Assembly (NCBI GenBank): GCA_023376005.1
Contig: CM042157.1
Span: forward strand, 90,578,987 to 90,642,986
DNA from: Doryteuthis pealeii
Taxonomy: Eukaryota > Mollusca > Cephalopoda > Myopsida > Loliginidae
Direction: 5' to 3'
Length of the DNA stretch: 64,000 nt
Both the position numbers and the translations under genes were made by a program. The first letter of the stretch is position 1. The number at the start of each line of letters is the position of its first letter. Shown piece by piece: positions 48,475 to 60,784 of the stretch. A model generated the notes under the pieces. It ran no database searches and had not been told where the DNA came from. It was given only the letters and a program-made list of their open reading frames with translations.

Positions 48475-51400
48475 ATATTTTATTCATTATGAACTAGTAT
48501 TAACATATCTTGTTTCATTATTGAACTAGTATTAACATATCTTGTTCATAATGAAAAGATGTATTACATATCTGTTCATTAATGAAACTTAGTATTACAT
48601 ATCTTGATTCATTATGAAACTGGTATTTACATATCTTGTTCATTTATGAACTAGTTTTACATAATCTTGGTTTCATTATGAACTGGTATTACATATCTTG
48701 TTTCTATTATGACTGGTATTACATATCTTTTCATTATGAACTGGTATTACATAATCTTGTTCATTATAAACTCTGGTATTTACATATTTGTTCATTAAAA
48801 TAAACTCATGGTATTCTATCTTGGTTCATTATGAACTGGTATTACCTATCTTGTTCATTATGATGGTATTACATACTTGTTCATTATAAACTCTGGTTTA
48901 CTATATCTTGTTCATTTGAACTGGTATTACAATATCTTGTTTCATTATGAACTGGTATTCTTCATTGTTCATTATATGAACTGGTATTGACAATATCTTG
49001 TTCATTAAAACTCTGGTATTAACATTATCTTGTTCTTATGACTGGTTCTACATATCTTCGTTCATTATGAATGGTATAACAGTATCTTGTTCATTATGGA
49101 AACTGGTAATTAATTATTCTTGTTCAATTATACTCTGGTATACTTCTTGTTCATATAATAAACTCTGGTAATTACATATCTTGTTCATTATGACACGGTA
49201 TTACATAATCTTGTGTTTCATTTATGAACTGGTTTAATTCTATCTTTGTTCATATGCACTGGTTTTAAACATATTTGTTCTTATAACAGTCTGGTATTAA
49301 CATATCTTGTTCCATTATATATGAACTTGGTAATTAAAAACATATCTTGCGTTTTTCATCTATAAAACATTATTGCCGAAACTCTGAGTAATTACATTCT
49401 TTGTTCAATTTATGAAACTGGTATTTACATATCTTGTTACATTATAAACTCCTGGTATTACATATCTTGTTCATATATGAACTGGATATTACATATCTTT
49501 TCATAATATGAACGGTATTACATAATCTGTTCATTATGAACTGGTATTACAAATCTCTTGTTCCATGCGTTTATATGAAGAAGCTCTGGTATTCATTTGT
49601 TCATAATATGTGGTATACATATCTTGTTCATATATAAACTGGTTATACATGAGTTAATCTTGTTCATTTTGGTATTACAATACATCTTGTTTCATTATGA
49701 AACTTGGTATTATTATACATATCTGTTCATTATTATAACTGGTATTCACATTATCTTGTTCATATTATAGAACTCTGGTATTAATATCTTTTGTTCATTA
49801 ATGATGCTTATTTACATATACTAATCTTGTTCATTAAATGAACTGGTATTACATAATCCTTGTTTCATTATGGCAACTTGGTATTACATTATGCTTGTCA
49901 ATTTATGGAACTGCTGGTATTACACATAATCTTTTGTTCTTGTATATAATGATCGCTCAGACATTGATATCATCAGTTCTTTGGTTACTAGTTCAGTGAT
50001 GTGAAGATGATGTAGCATGAGTATGGTGCAGTGCTGACCTCAGCAGATAGGAGCAGGACAGCTCAGTCGTTCACGCCGGACGTTCTGGTTATTACATATC
50101 TTGTTCATTATAAACTCTGGTATTACATATCTTGTTCATTATGACTGGTATTATTCATATCTTGTTCATTATAAACTGGTATTACATATCTTGTTCATTA
50201 TGAACTGTATTACATATCTTGGTTCATTATAAACTCTGGTATTACATATCTTGTTCATTATGAACTGGTATTACATATCTTGTTCATTATGAACTGGTAT
50301 TACATATCTTGTTCATTATGAACTGGTATTACATATCTTGTTCATTATAAACTGGTATTACATATCATTGTTCATTATAAACTCTGGTATTACATATCTT
50401 GTTCATTATGACTGGTATTACATATCTTGTTCATTATGAACTGGTATTACATATCTTGTTCATTATGAACTGGTATTACATATCTTGTTCATTATAAAAC
50501 TCTGGTATTACATATCTTGTTCATTATGAACTGGTATTACATATCTTGTTCATTATAACTCTGGTATTACATATCTTGTTCATTATGAACTGGTATTACA
50601 TATCTTGTTCATTATAAACTGGTATTACATATCTTGTTCATTATGAATCTGGTATTACATATCTTGTTCATTATGAACTGGTATTACATATCTTGTTCAT
50701 TATGAACTGGTATTACATATCTTGTTCATTATAAACTCATATCTTGTTCATTATGAACTGGTATTACATAATCTTGTTCATTATGAACTGGTATTACATA
50801 TCTTGTTCATATAAACTGGTATTACATATCTTGTTCATTATGAACTGGTATACATATCTTGTTCATTATGAACTGGTATTACATATCTTGTTCATTCATG
50901 GTATTACATATCTTGTTCATTATGAACTGGTATTACATATCTTGTTCATTATGAACTGGTATTACATATCTTGTTCATTATGACTGGTATTAATATCTTG
51001 TTATGGTATTATATCTTGTTCATTATGACTGGTATTACATATCTTGTTATTATAAACTCTGGTATTACATATCTTGTTCATTATGAACTGGTATTACATA
51101 TCTTGTTCATTATAAACTGGTATTACATATCTTGTTCATTATACTGTATTACATGTTCATTGGTATTACATATCTTGTTATTATGATTACATATCTTGTT
51201 CATTTATGGTATTACATATCTTGTCATTATGAACTGTTATTACATATCTTGTTCATTATGAACTGGTATTACATATATTACATATCTTGTTCATTATGAA
51301 CTGGTATTACATATCTTGTTCATTATGGTATTACATATCTGTTCATTATGAACTTACATATCTTGTTCATTATAAACTCTGGTATTAATATCTTGTTCAT

Positions 51401-51655
51401 TATAAACTCTGGTTTACATATCTTGTCATTATAAACTCTGTATTACATATCTTGTTCATTATAAACTCTGGTATTAACATATTTGTTCATTATAAACTCT
51501 GGTATTACATATCTTGTTCATTATAACTCTGGTATTACATATCTTGTTCATTATAAAACTCTGGTATTACATATCTTGTTCATTATAAACTCTGGTTTAC
51601 ATATCTTGTTCATTATAAACTCTGGTATTACATGTTTTTTTTATCATAAACTGGT
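48475..51655. repeat. 29/31-bp tandem array, about 105 copies
   Basis: Two interspersed unit types occur. One is 29 bp with TTCATTATGAACTGGTATTA and the other is 31 bp with TTCATTATAAACTCTGGTAT. Both end CATATCTTG. Units from 50090 on are clean. Those from 48475 to about 49950 are riddled with indels. The short open frames found here are artefacts of the repeat. The array begins about 160 bp after the N gap. Confidence 0.96.
49945..50090. other. Non-repeat insert inside the 29/31-bp array
   Basis: About 145 bp of unrelated, comparatively GC-rich sequence (for example AGCAGGACAGCTCAGTCGTT) interrupts the array exactly where noisy units give way to clean ones. It may be a read end or a join artefact. 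No known adapter was recognised. Confidence 0.6.
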
Positions 51656-51791
51656 ATAAGCATCATGAAAATAGATGTTGTTTAATTAGTTAAATGTTTT
51701 TAACTGTTTCATCTACTTTATATTATTTGTTTTCAAATTAATTTTTTCTTGCTTTCTTCAAACTTATTTGTTTTGTTTTTCTCTTTTGTAG

Positions 51792-51909
51792 ACCAGTGCT
51801 GATGAGCTAAGTAACAGTACAGACAGTGATGACAATGAATGGGAAGGGAATTCCTGCCTGTCACCTGGCAGCTCATAAGTCTGGTTATGCAGTCAAGCAA
51901 GGAGCAGTG
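51792..51909 (+). CDS. PLEKHA1/2: TAPP-like PH protein: linker and start of C-terminal PH domain
   Basis: The exon follows TTTTGTAG and ends before GTAAGA. The first frame is acidic and serine-rich (TSADELSNSTDSDDNEWEG) and meets a stop at 51876. From about 51850 the next frame reads HLAAHKSGYAVKQGAV, which matches the start of the second PH domain of TAPP1/2 (x-K-x-G-Y-x-V-K-Q-G-A-V). One surplus A at 51849-51850 would restore a single frame. TAPP proteins are adaptors that bind phosphatidylinositol 3,4-bisphosphate at the plasma membrane through this PH domain. The exon ends in phase 0. No exon for the N-terminal PH domain was found upstream, where the sequence is satellite and low quality. 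Confidence 0.72.
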
Positions 51910-52258
51910 GTAAGATCACTTTACTTTCATCTTATATTACAATTCTTGCTTAAACGTCTTTAACAGCCTTGAAGATGTAAACTGACATCTTGTTTAGAAA
52001 ATTTATATTCCAATTAATTGAAAATAAATAAGAATTATCCTATAATTAATAGTTAGTTATAATAAATCAAGAGAAATAATAATTATTAGAATAAACACAA
52101 ATGCTAATCCCAAATACTTTAGTTGCAAATTGCTTTATTTTCTTAAGTTAGCACAATAGCATTACAATATCAAAATTAAATCATCTCTTTATATATAAAG
52201 CAATGTGATTTTCAGTCACACAATTTTGTCTCACTACAGAGTAATTAGAAATTCAATT

Positions 52259-52306
52259 CGGTTATTTCCTATAACTCCAACCTAAAAAAAGGGGAACCAC
52301 TCTGAT
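52259..52306. mobile_element. MITE family A solo left end
   Basis: Only the first 48 bp of the CTCCAAC sub-type are present (GGTTATTTCC to CCACTCTGAT), after which the sequence is unrelated. Confidence 0.7.
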
Positions 52307-52309
52307 GGT

Positions 52310-54040
52310 GCAAGAGTTAGCAAGTTAGTCTCGCAGATCCATTATTATGTATATTTTAATTTTTAGATATCTTCCTGAATATAAATCAAATCTTCATAAT
52401 TTTTCCACAAAAATCAAGAATCAGTGATATCTAATGTGTATATATACATTTACTTTGTCGTTAATTGTTATATTTTCATAGTCTCATCCGGACATACATA
52501 CACACTGACTGCCCTTTATATACGTATAGATAGATAGATAGATAAAGAGGATTGTGGTTGACTGGAGCCAACCCCTCCCCCCTGATCTTGATAGGATTTC
52601 TTTTTCTTCAAAGAGATTTAGCCATTGCTGTGATAAAGAAAAAAAAAATCCTCTTAAACTATCAGAGGTCAAGAACAACCTGAGACATTTTTAAGGAAGT
52701 TGCTTATAGATTTGAAAATAAAAAAAATTAAAAGAATGTTAAAACGAGAACATTGAGGTCCTGAGAAAATTTTCTTGGGCACTCGTAAAATATCTTGGTG
52801 TGCATAATTATGTCAAGTGACTACTAGTAATTTTAGAAGTGGTTTAAATTCAAGTTCTCATGGTTTAGTTCAATGTATAAAGTATATTATTGGCCAAGCA
52901 CCGAGGATAGATTCTTACAGTTCTCTAATTAAATCATTAAAGCAGGAATGGGCTTTTTTTGATAAGCATGTGAGACATGGCCAAGCTTTTTTGATAAGCA
53001 GGGCACATGAGAATTGGGCAAGCTTTTTTGATAAGCAGGGCACATGAGAATTGGCCAAGCTTTTTTGATAAGCAGGGCACATGAGACATGGCTCATCATC
53101 AGGTGGGCTGCACTACTAAAAAAAAGTCAAGGTAATTTTTCGTTGAAAATGCTCCAATCATTTTCAGTACAGAGGACCATAAACATCTGCCTTAGAAATA
53201 GGGAAAAGTTGATTTTTTTTCTCTTCAGTAAAAAGATCTTTTCCATAAAAAAATGAAGTCTTAGGTATGCCATTCAGAAAGCACCAATTATGTAGTGTAG
53301 TCTATCTAGTTATTACCTGTGAAAAAAATCACAACTAGTAATTTTAGAAGTGTTTTAAATTCAAGTTGCCCAGCTTTTGGTTTTCAGTTCTCTAATTAAA
53401 TCATTAAAGAATACTTGGTTGTACTGAGGGTTATTCCAATTTATAATCATAACTAGAATAGTTTTCATGATAAATGACTGGATTGGCATTTCTGCTTGAC
53501 TATGGGTTTAAGATAAGGAGAGAAAAAAAAGAAAGTTAGAAAGAAAGAGTTATTTAATAGTTTAGTCTACCTAGTTGCTCTCTCTTTTGTTTCAACATGT
53601 TAAGTAATACTTATTTTACTTATTACCATAATAGAACTTCTTATTACTCTTGTAATGGGAGCAGGTTGCAGGACTAATATGTGTGTGTGTAGTTACATCA
53701 CATTTTATATAAAAGTAGATAATCATTTATCTATAGAATAATGCAATAGTAAAAAAAAAAATTAATTAATGAAGTTATGATTATTCTAACATACTTATCC
53801 AGTTTCAAATTGACAAAATTTGGACCAAAGATTAATAATAATACAACAAATGCAAAAACCATGTTATTATAACAGTGGAATTTTTCATGATTAAGTAGTG
53901 AGGCCTGGCTGCTTAGACAGTGCAAAAAAATTCTGAATATGTGTTAGAAAGATCAACATGGAAATGGTTAATAATGCCTTCTGTTATAATAACAATGAAA
54001 TTTCTCATTACTCTAGTGAGGCTGGCTTCTCTCTCTCCTC

Positions 54041-54085
<45 letters not shown>

Positions 54086-54360
54086 AAATAATTTGTTATA
54101 AAATTGACCTTAAATTTATCAGGTAAATTAATAAAAAAAATAGTATACATTATATTAGTATATTTTCTTAATAAGTTTCTTAGACACTTCAAGCTTGTTC
54201 ATGATTTTTTAACCTGAAGTTTTATTTAATATAGAATATCTTAGAAATATGAGTAGATTTTTAGTTTATAATTTCATTTATGAAAGTTATTTCATAAAGT
54301 TTTATCAATAATTTCTCAAAGTTTCTGAGATTTATATCTAATTTCTGTGTTTTGTTTTAC
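52310..54360. other. PH gene intron, no further coding signal
   Basis: Between the first two PH exons I see only interspersed repeats: the 37-bp array, the inverted partner of 45030 and TA runs. No exon with both splice sites and protein-like codons was found. Confidence 0.5.
52945..53092. repeat. 37-bp tandem repeat
   Basis: Copies of CAAGCTTTTTTGATAAGCAG plus GGCACATGAGAATTGGC start at 52982, 53019 and 53056, with a partial copy before. Flanking segments at about 52820-52945 and 53333-53410 share AGTAATTTTAGAAGTG and CAGTTCTCTAATTAAATC, so this is an internally expanded interspersed element. Confidence 0.85.
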
Positions 54361-54362
54361 AG

Positions 54363-54431
54363 CGGAAAAATTGGAAAAGGAGATTTTTTGTACTTACAGA
54401 TCAAGGCATTTCATATTATCATTCAGAACAT
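54363..54431 (+). CDS. PLEKHA1/2: TAPP-like PH domain, beta 1-3 exon
   Basis: This 69-bp exon (TTTTACAG to GTAAGT) encodes RKNWKRRFFVLTDQGISYY and then HSEH. Joined to the preceding exon it gives K-Q-G-A-V-R-K-N-W-K-R-R-F-F. This is the basic K-x(n)-[KR]-x-R phosphoinositide-binding motif of 3-phosphoinositide-specific PH domains, and it is very close to TAPP1/2. The frame is intact and phase 0 at both ends. Confidence 0.9.
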
Positions 54432-56442
54432 GTAAGTGTAATAGTTTTTTTTTTAATGTTTTGACACTTTATTCAATATGAAATGGTAACTTTTCCATAT
54501 TGAAAAAGTACTCTATTTTATGAATTACATCAGCAGCTGAACATAAAGAACTACTGAGCCATCTTTTTAAATTTGTGAAAATCACAATATTTTTGTGAGA
54601 CTGGATTGTTTTGTTTTTGTTGTTGTTGTTGGTTTTTTTGGGGGGGGGTATATAAAGTTTGCACATTATGATTCTGGTGCATGAATTTTAAATATAATAA
54701 TATGCACAATTTTCATTATAAATGATAGGTGAGGGATTGAAATAATGTTATCCAACCTAAACGGATGGAACATTGAGCTTAGGTACAAATCATGTGTAAT
54801 TACTCATATATTCTTTAATGTTTTGGCATACAAAAGATACAGCGTATGGATTTTAGCCTGTATGACTGGTTGTGGAGGAACATTTGACTACTGTGAATAT
54901 GATAAGTATATGATTGGCTGTTTGATATGGAGGACCACAAAAATAACTGAACAAAAACAAAAATTGCTGACACCCTGCAACCTGTATTACAAAGACGTCA
55001 TGTGTATTTACTCATAAATCCTTTATTTTTATGATTTTATATGAAATTCTAATACATTTTTAGTACATAAATTGTTTATTTCAGAATGAAGAAGCTGGCT
55101 TATTATAGTATTTAAATATCTTTTTATGAACACATTCAGGGACAGATCTACTGTAAAACTAAAGAAGCTTTAGTTTCAAGGCCCCTAATCTAATTTGTGG
55201 ACCAGAGGTGATTTTATTCCACATTGCATAAAAGATTTCAGTCTAATGTATGAGAAATGTTTTTTTTTTAGAAAATAATATTAATAATATAATCTAATTT
55301 GATAGAAAATAATAGTTAAAATAAAAAGGTTGATAAAGTTGAAAACCTTCCCATGACAATTCAAACTTCAGCCCTTCCACACACACACACCAAAAAATAT
55401 AGGTCCACCACTGATATCATTAATTTGTTTTTCCTTTCTCTGCATTTAAAAAGTCATATATTAAAGCTCTTCACATTTTTATGACTTTTATAAGAACATA
55501 TGTTATAACTCCTGTTTCAGCTAAGGGAGGAGTGTCTTTATTCATTTCAGCACAAGTGTAGAATCTGACAGAAGGTCAAGTTTCATATGGGGCCACTCAT
55601 ACATACATACATATACATATATATATATATATATATTGTATGTGTAAGTAGTTCCAGAAATTGTCCAGTCCCATCAGCATTTCTTTTGAGGTGGGGTCTC
55701 AGGCATCAAAAACTACTTCTTTAAGTGTAGTGGAGAGGTATTTATTCAACACATTCTGACACAAAGTTGAATTTAAGATGGGGCCCCCTCATATATATAT
55801 GTCTAATGAACATTCCATTTTGGGGATACATAAAAAATTCAACTTGACTCTACTCATTTAGATGTAATGAAGAAATAATGATAATGAAATGTATTGCATA
55901 CAGTGCTCAAGTGCATCACAACTCACCACAAGTCCCACACATAGCACACAGAACAATGTACTAATGTCAGGAACATGAACAGCATACAGTAATAACACAC
56001 ATGTATGTGTGCGTCTGTGTGCATATGTGTGTGTGTAGGTGGCTATTGGATATAGTTTTGTCGAATTACAGGAAACATGGAGATTTTTAAAAATCCAGTG
56101 TTTCGGCAGCCTACAACAGATGCAGGCAGTTTATTCCATGCCTCAGCATGAAAAAATGTTTCCGAAAGTCATGTGAGTTATGCTGTTTTCTGACTCTATA
56201 GGGATGCCCACATGTGTTAGAAAGATGAATATCAAAAAGGTGCTCAAGATTGTTGTTGTTAAGATGATTAATGACCTTATGAGTATTTACCAAGCCAGTT
56301 GCCAGACACCTGAGTTTCAATGAATCCCTGCAGGCACAATCCTCTAGAATTGGACTTGGTTTTAGGATCTTCTTGCCACAAAGCTGGGAAGTGCTATTTC
56401 TGCTAGATGATAATGTAAACAAGTGTTGATTACCTGCATGCT

Positions 56443-56665
56443 AAGTGGGCTAAACTTACAAATTGGTCAGAAAATTAGGGTGACCCACAAAAAACAGAAC
56501 CCACAAATTTTGTAATAAAACTGTTAATTTTAATTAGGTGGGGTTAGGGGTTTAGGGTTAGTTTAATGGGAAAATAAATAAATAATGTGGATTCTGTTTT
56601 TTCTGGGTCACCCTGTAATATGTTTTAATTTTCTGACCGATTTGCAAGTTTAGCCATTAAGTGTT
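56443..56665. mobile_element. MITE, family B, sharing family A core
   Basis: Inverted ends CTAAGTGGGCTAAACTTACA and CAAGTTTAGCCATTAAGTG enclose paired GGTCAGAAAATTA and GGTGACCCA...AACAGAA blocks. The middle contains GGGTTAGTTTAATGGGAAAA followed by TAAATAAATAA, the same core as family A, although the terminal repeats are unrelated. Confidence 0.8.
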
Positions 56666-57014
56666 ATCAAAAATTACACTTAGGTATTTTGGAGGGATGC
56701 TATCAGGATTATGTCCTTTTTTACATGGATTAAAAGTATTAAATCTTGGTTACCAAATTTTTTTCTCTCTCACTTATGTTCAAGACAGGAGTCAGTTTTG
56801 ATGAAATGTTTCATAGGATCTTATCTTTAAAAATGGTCATAATTTAACTTCTGTTATTATTTTAAAATCCCTTGTCAACGCATAAGATAGTGTAGCAGAG
56901 TAATGCCCATTATTCTCTATGTCTTATACAACTTCTGGAAAGTTTACTGTGGACTGAGAAAAAGGCTGATGATGCTAATGATGATGATGATCATTTCAAA
57001 ATATTTTGATATAT

Positions 57015-57240
57015 ACTTGGTATCAGCCGGACAGCGAAGGAGTCTATCTCTTTTTCGCTAGCACTAGACCAGGGAGATTATTTATGCATCTGAAGTGGAG
57101 CCGCATACCTACCGTCAGCTCCTTAGTTTACCACACAAAAGCTATGCTACTCCTATGTTGAGTCGGTGAGGACCAGTATCGAACCCGGAAACTTGTGGTT
57201 CTGAGGTGGACGCTCTACCGACTAAGCTAAACTGGCCCTT
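57015..57240 (-). mobile_element. tRNA-derived SINE, family 1
   Basis: Minus-strand head TTAGCTTAGTCGGTAGAGCG, B-box-like GGGTTCGATACTGG, then the family body with GGTCTAGTGCTAGCG and TGTCCGGCTGATACC. It lies in an intron of the PH gene. Confidence 0.85.
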
Positions 57241-58408
57241 TTGTGTATTTGTATGTCATAGCCATATGAAAAGTCCCAAGAATCTGCTTTTTTGCATAGA
57301 ACTATAGCTTGAACTACAGACAATGCTAGGTTGATCTCTGAAGTTAATGAAGGTCATCAGATGACAAAATACACCATTTCTAGCAAAACCCTTTGATATC
57401 AAGGGACAGATCCCTGTTTTTCACATGGCCAGCTATATGTTGGATGTTCATAGTAAGCAGTGAAGAGTAGTGATGAATGTAAAAGAACAAGAAATATTGT
57501 GTACAAAAAATTTCTCATAAACTAATGTTCATTTTTGTCTTTGGTTAACTCTGTGTATTTATATGATATTGTCATGGCCGATAAGCTCGGACACAAATTA
57601 TATTTATATTTTGCCCAGAATCTGAGATTCAGTTGTCCAAGGTACAACTCCAAGGTTGCTGTGAAAGAGATGTCTTTACAGGTGGGAACACATTATCAGA
57701 ATGAAGATGATAATTGGGGTAGGAAAGACGACAAACACAGCATTTCTATATGAGTTTAATAATCAACAAAGAACAAAACAAACCAAAATTATTATAGAAA
57801 TATAGAGAGAGCAAAGTTCTTTTTTTTTTTTTTCCTTTTTTTTTTTTTTGCCTGAGGTGTGAGTGATATTTCTGTCTGAAATCAATGAAGAAGAAGAAGA
57901 AGAAGAAGAATTACTTATCTGTTCAGTGGTGAATGTGTCAGAAGTTTTATATTAACGTCCTTTTTCTCTGCTGTTTTTATTGTAGTGTCTCCTCCAAAGC
58001 GTGGACGCCAGCTTGACCAGTACATCAGTACATTTCCTTTTTTTAATATTTTTCAAAAAGAGCATTTTTTCAACTAGATCAACCTGCAGTGACGTGCACA
58101 TGCAATTAATTCTTAAGCTGCTGCTGCTGCTTTTTCACTTAACCAAAGTCTCTCTCATGTCACAATATTCCTATTTCTATATCCACAGGATTTTGCTAAA
58201 ATACATATCAGAATTATTTCATCTAAACATTTTATCTCTTATATTTTTTCCCAGTATCTACAGGTACTCTTACTTGTGTAAGATTTGCAAGACAGTAAAA
58301 CATCTAAAAAAAACAAAAAAAAACAAACAGTTTGCATTAACATTTATCTTTTTGACATTTTAATTAAAACCCTGAAATTTAATTTTTTTTTTTTTCTTCT
58401 CTTTTCAG

Positions 58409-58470
58409 TCTTTAATACCCATACGAACAATACCCAAGAGTAATTTATTAGAAGTCAAAGTTTCACAAGG
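58409..58470 (+). CDS. PLEKHA1/2: TAPP-like PH domain, central strands exon
   Basis: This 62-bp exon between CTTTTCAG and GTAAGT reads SLIPIRTIPKSNLLEVKVSQ plus a split Gly codon. In TAPP proteins the equivalent segment is the E-P-L-R-V-I-P-L strand and the V-x-K-V turn. The frame is intact. Phase 0 in and phase 2 out match the flanking exons. Confidence 0.87.
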
Positions 58471-58744
58471 GTAAGTTTATTCTTGCAGTATTTTGTAAAC
58501 AAATGAATGCCTTCAAAAATGTAATCTGCCTAAGACATAAAAATGAATTTCTGGGAAATTCATTTAGACTTGTTTTTATATATTGACTTTCAGTTTTCAT
58601 CTTCTCTAAGATTTAAATTAAAACATTAATTTTTTTTAGTTCATTGTTAAAACATCTTTAAGTTATCTAAATGGACCAAATGAAAATAAGATGATTCTAT
58701 TTCTGATAAATCTGTGAAAAATGATTTTTTTTTACACATACCCA

Positions 58745-58985
58745 TACACGTGCATGCACGCACAAACACACACAAGGGGTGCTGAAAAGAAGGGAATAAA
58801 AGCCATAAAATGTACATACTATTCCATATATTTATCGTGCAGTTCAACACACTTGGTACATTGTTTCTCAAGTTTTTTAACCCTTAAAAAAATTTCAATA
58901 ATAATAATTGAAAAAAAGAAATATCAAGATAATTCCATTCTTGGTTGAGCTGAGAACTTTTCAAGCTCTTCTGTGTGTGTGTGTG
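58745..58985. mobile_element. Possible mariner/Tc-like non-autonomous remnant
   Basis: GGGGTGCTGAAAAGAAGGGA near the left end is roughly inverted relative to GCTGAGAACTTTTCAAGCTC near the right, both next to CA/GT runs. The inner text (TGTTTCTCAAGTTTTTTAAC) resembles subterminal parts of mariner-like elements in invertebrates. No transposase is present. Confidence 0.4.
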
Positions 58986-59223
58986 TGTAGATATTTAAAA
59001 CCAGTGACAAGTTTGTTTTTTTGTTCTCTTTTATCAATTTATTATCTTTTCCTACATGATTACAGATGTTTCATTCAAGTTTGTATAACAATTGTTCAAA
59101 CATATTTTCTTAAGCATTTTCAATCCTCATTGGTTATTGTTTTTAATATCAGAGAAACTTTAATATATTTGTTTTCATTATGACATGTTTTGTTTTTGTT
59201 TTTTTACCTTATAAATTTTTATG

Positions 59224-59267
<44 letters not shown>

Positions 59268-59398
59268 CATAAAAGAAAATTCAGTAATAAATGAATTAAT
59301 AATTTATTATAAGATACTCTGTAGAAATTTCAAACTGTGAACAAGTATTTTTTTTATTTGTAAAATTTTGACAAAATTTTTACTCTGTTTTCTTAAAG

Positions 59399-59520
59399 TT
59401 GGCAAAGTGGCCTATTGTCTGTATCAGCCAGACAGTGAGGCAGTCTTATCCCCCTTTTAATAGCGCTAGACCAGGGAGATTTTTTTTTTTTTTAATCTCT
59501 ACTGAGGTGGAGCACCATAC
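59399..59520 (-). mobile_element. SINE family 1, 3' part only
   Basis: TGTATCAGCCAGACAGTGAG, TAGCGCTAGACCAGGGAGAT and GAGGTGGAGCACCATACCT match the body of family 1. The tRNA-like head is missing and is replaced by other repeat sequence from about 59520. Confidence 0.75.
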
Positions 59521-59930
59521 CTGTTCTGTTCTGTTCTGGCATTCACCCTGGGTTGTTGAGCCAGCTCCAACCAATGAATTCACCTGTGATGATTTCATCG
59601 AAGGAGTACAAGGTAATATGAAATTCACAAGCTGCTCCCAAACCCTGCATGCATATCCCGATCAGGGGAAGGAGATGCCCTTGTTTACCACAGATGCCGT
59701 GACAAGTAGGCTAAAAGCCATTAATTCCTGATGATAATGAAGACACACTTTGGATTTTCCCCAGGGCCTCTTTGGTTGGGTTGTGGCCCTAATACCACTG
59801 CGGGCCAGACCTGTCTGCTTTGGGTGACCCCTACCAAGAGCTTAAAGTTCCCGGCGGTATGACTCTGACACTATCAAGTTTACATGGCTGCGCAATGCAG
59901 GAGGAGTTTGGACTTTAGAAATAATGTGCT
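59520..59930 (+). mobile_element. GC-richer repeat fragment
   Basis: CATTCACCCTGGGTTGTTGA to ACACTATCAAGTTTACATGG is markedly less AT-rich than its surroundings. It is open for about 90 codons on both strands without a recognisable domain. It is fused to a SINE family 1 piece, suggesting a composite retroelement. The loop at 18316-18565 has similar character. Confidence 0.4.
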
Positions 59931-60784
59931 AGATGGCCATTATTTTCTCTGTTAATGAAAATACAGGAATGGTTAAAGTTCTTATGGTAAAAATCTCAAA
60001 TCACACAATCGATGGTAAGTTTTCTATTCTTGGAAAAAAACAATACTTCCAGGTAATATTACCTTATTTATTATTGGGAATAAGATTCTCTTTATTCCTT
60101 TTATATGCAACTATTCCCATATAGCCAATGGCAGGTTTGGTGCTTGTAATCAACCACCAAATACCGCATAATGGCTTCAGGGTAACTTCTGCCACAATGG
60201 TAATTTTGGTTTGCGATGAAAAAACTGACTCATTGATCGCAACAACATTTCGCAGGATCACAAGTTTTTTGGGTTATTATAAAATATTGTAACATATTGT
60301 CTAAATGATGCATAAATGTAGATTAATGGCTTTTTTGCCTACATTGATTGTGGCCATGGCATTTTCTTTTTTTTTGTGGGGGGGGGGATCTCTTTGGCTC
60401 CAAGACATAAATGGCAAATATCCAGGTCGGATAGAAAGCTTAGTTTTTTAAAAAAAAAAAAAAATTTTTAACTACAAAAATGAATACTAATTCTGCTTTT
60501 AAATTTTTAAAAGTTTCTTATTTTGACATTTCCATGCCTACTTGTCTATACTTCTGGAATGTTTATCCATTTGATTGTCACTTTGCAACACTCAACGTGT
60601 CATTACATTTGGCAAGAAGACAATGCTGGCTTCATCAATTCTATGCGTAGTTAAGTGTCTTTTGTAATCAAAGAAAAGACAACAAATAAACAGAAGCTAG
60701 CTAGCGGTGACAAACAAAAGTGACCTTTCCATTACTGCGGTGAGTTAGGGTACTTATTAGAGACTTGATGCGAAAAATCAACGT

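Larger units (their letters stand above)
54432..58408. other. PH gene intron, repeat-filled
   Basis: Contains a repeat fragment at about 54740-54900 (GCATACAAAAGATAC, related to 62556-62615), TA and CA runs, MITE family B at 56443-56665 and a SINE at 57015-57240. Open frames of 70-120 codons here (for example 58001-58363) lack domains and are rich in low-complexity codons. Confidence 0.5.

Noticed and set aside
48475..51655. CRISPR-like or protein-coding repeat (79- and 71-codon open frames)
   Set aside because: The 29/31-bp units have no spacers. The frames arise because the repeat lacks stops in one phase, and unit-length changes break them.
54363..54431. DAPP1- or AKT-type PH domain
   Set aside because: The run K-Q-G-A-V-x-K-N-W-K-R-R and the later R-D-N-L-F-E-I and M-H-S-W-I match TAPP1/2 better than these relatives.
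58001..58363. 120-codon open frame as a gene
   Set aside because: It is low complexity with long T and A runs. It lies in an intron between intact PH exons and shows no domain.
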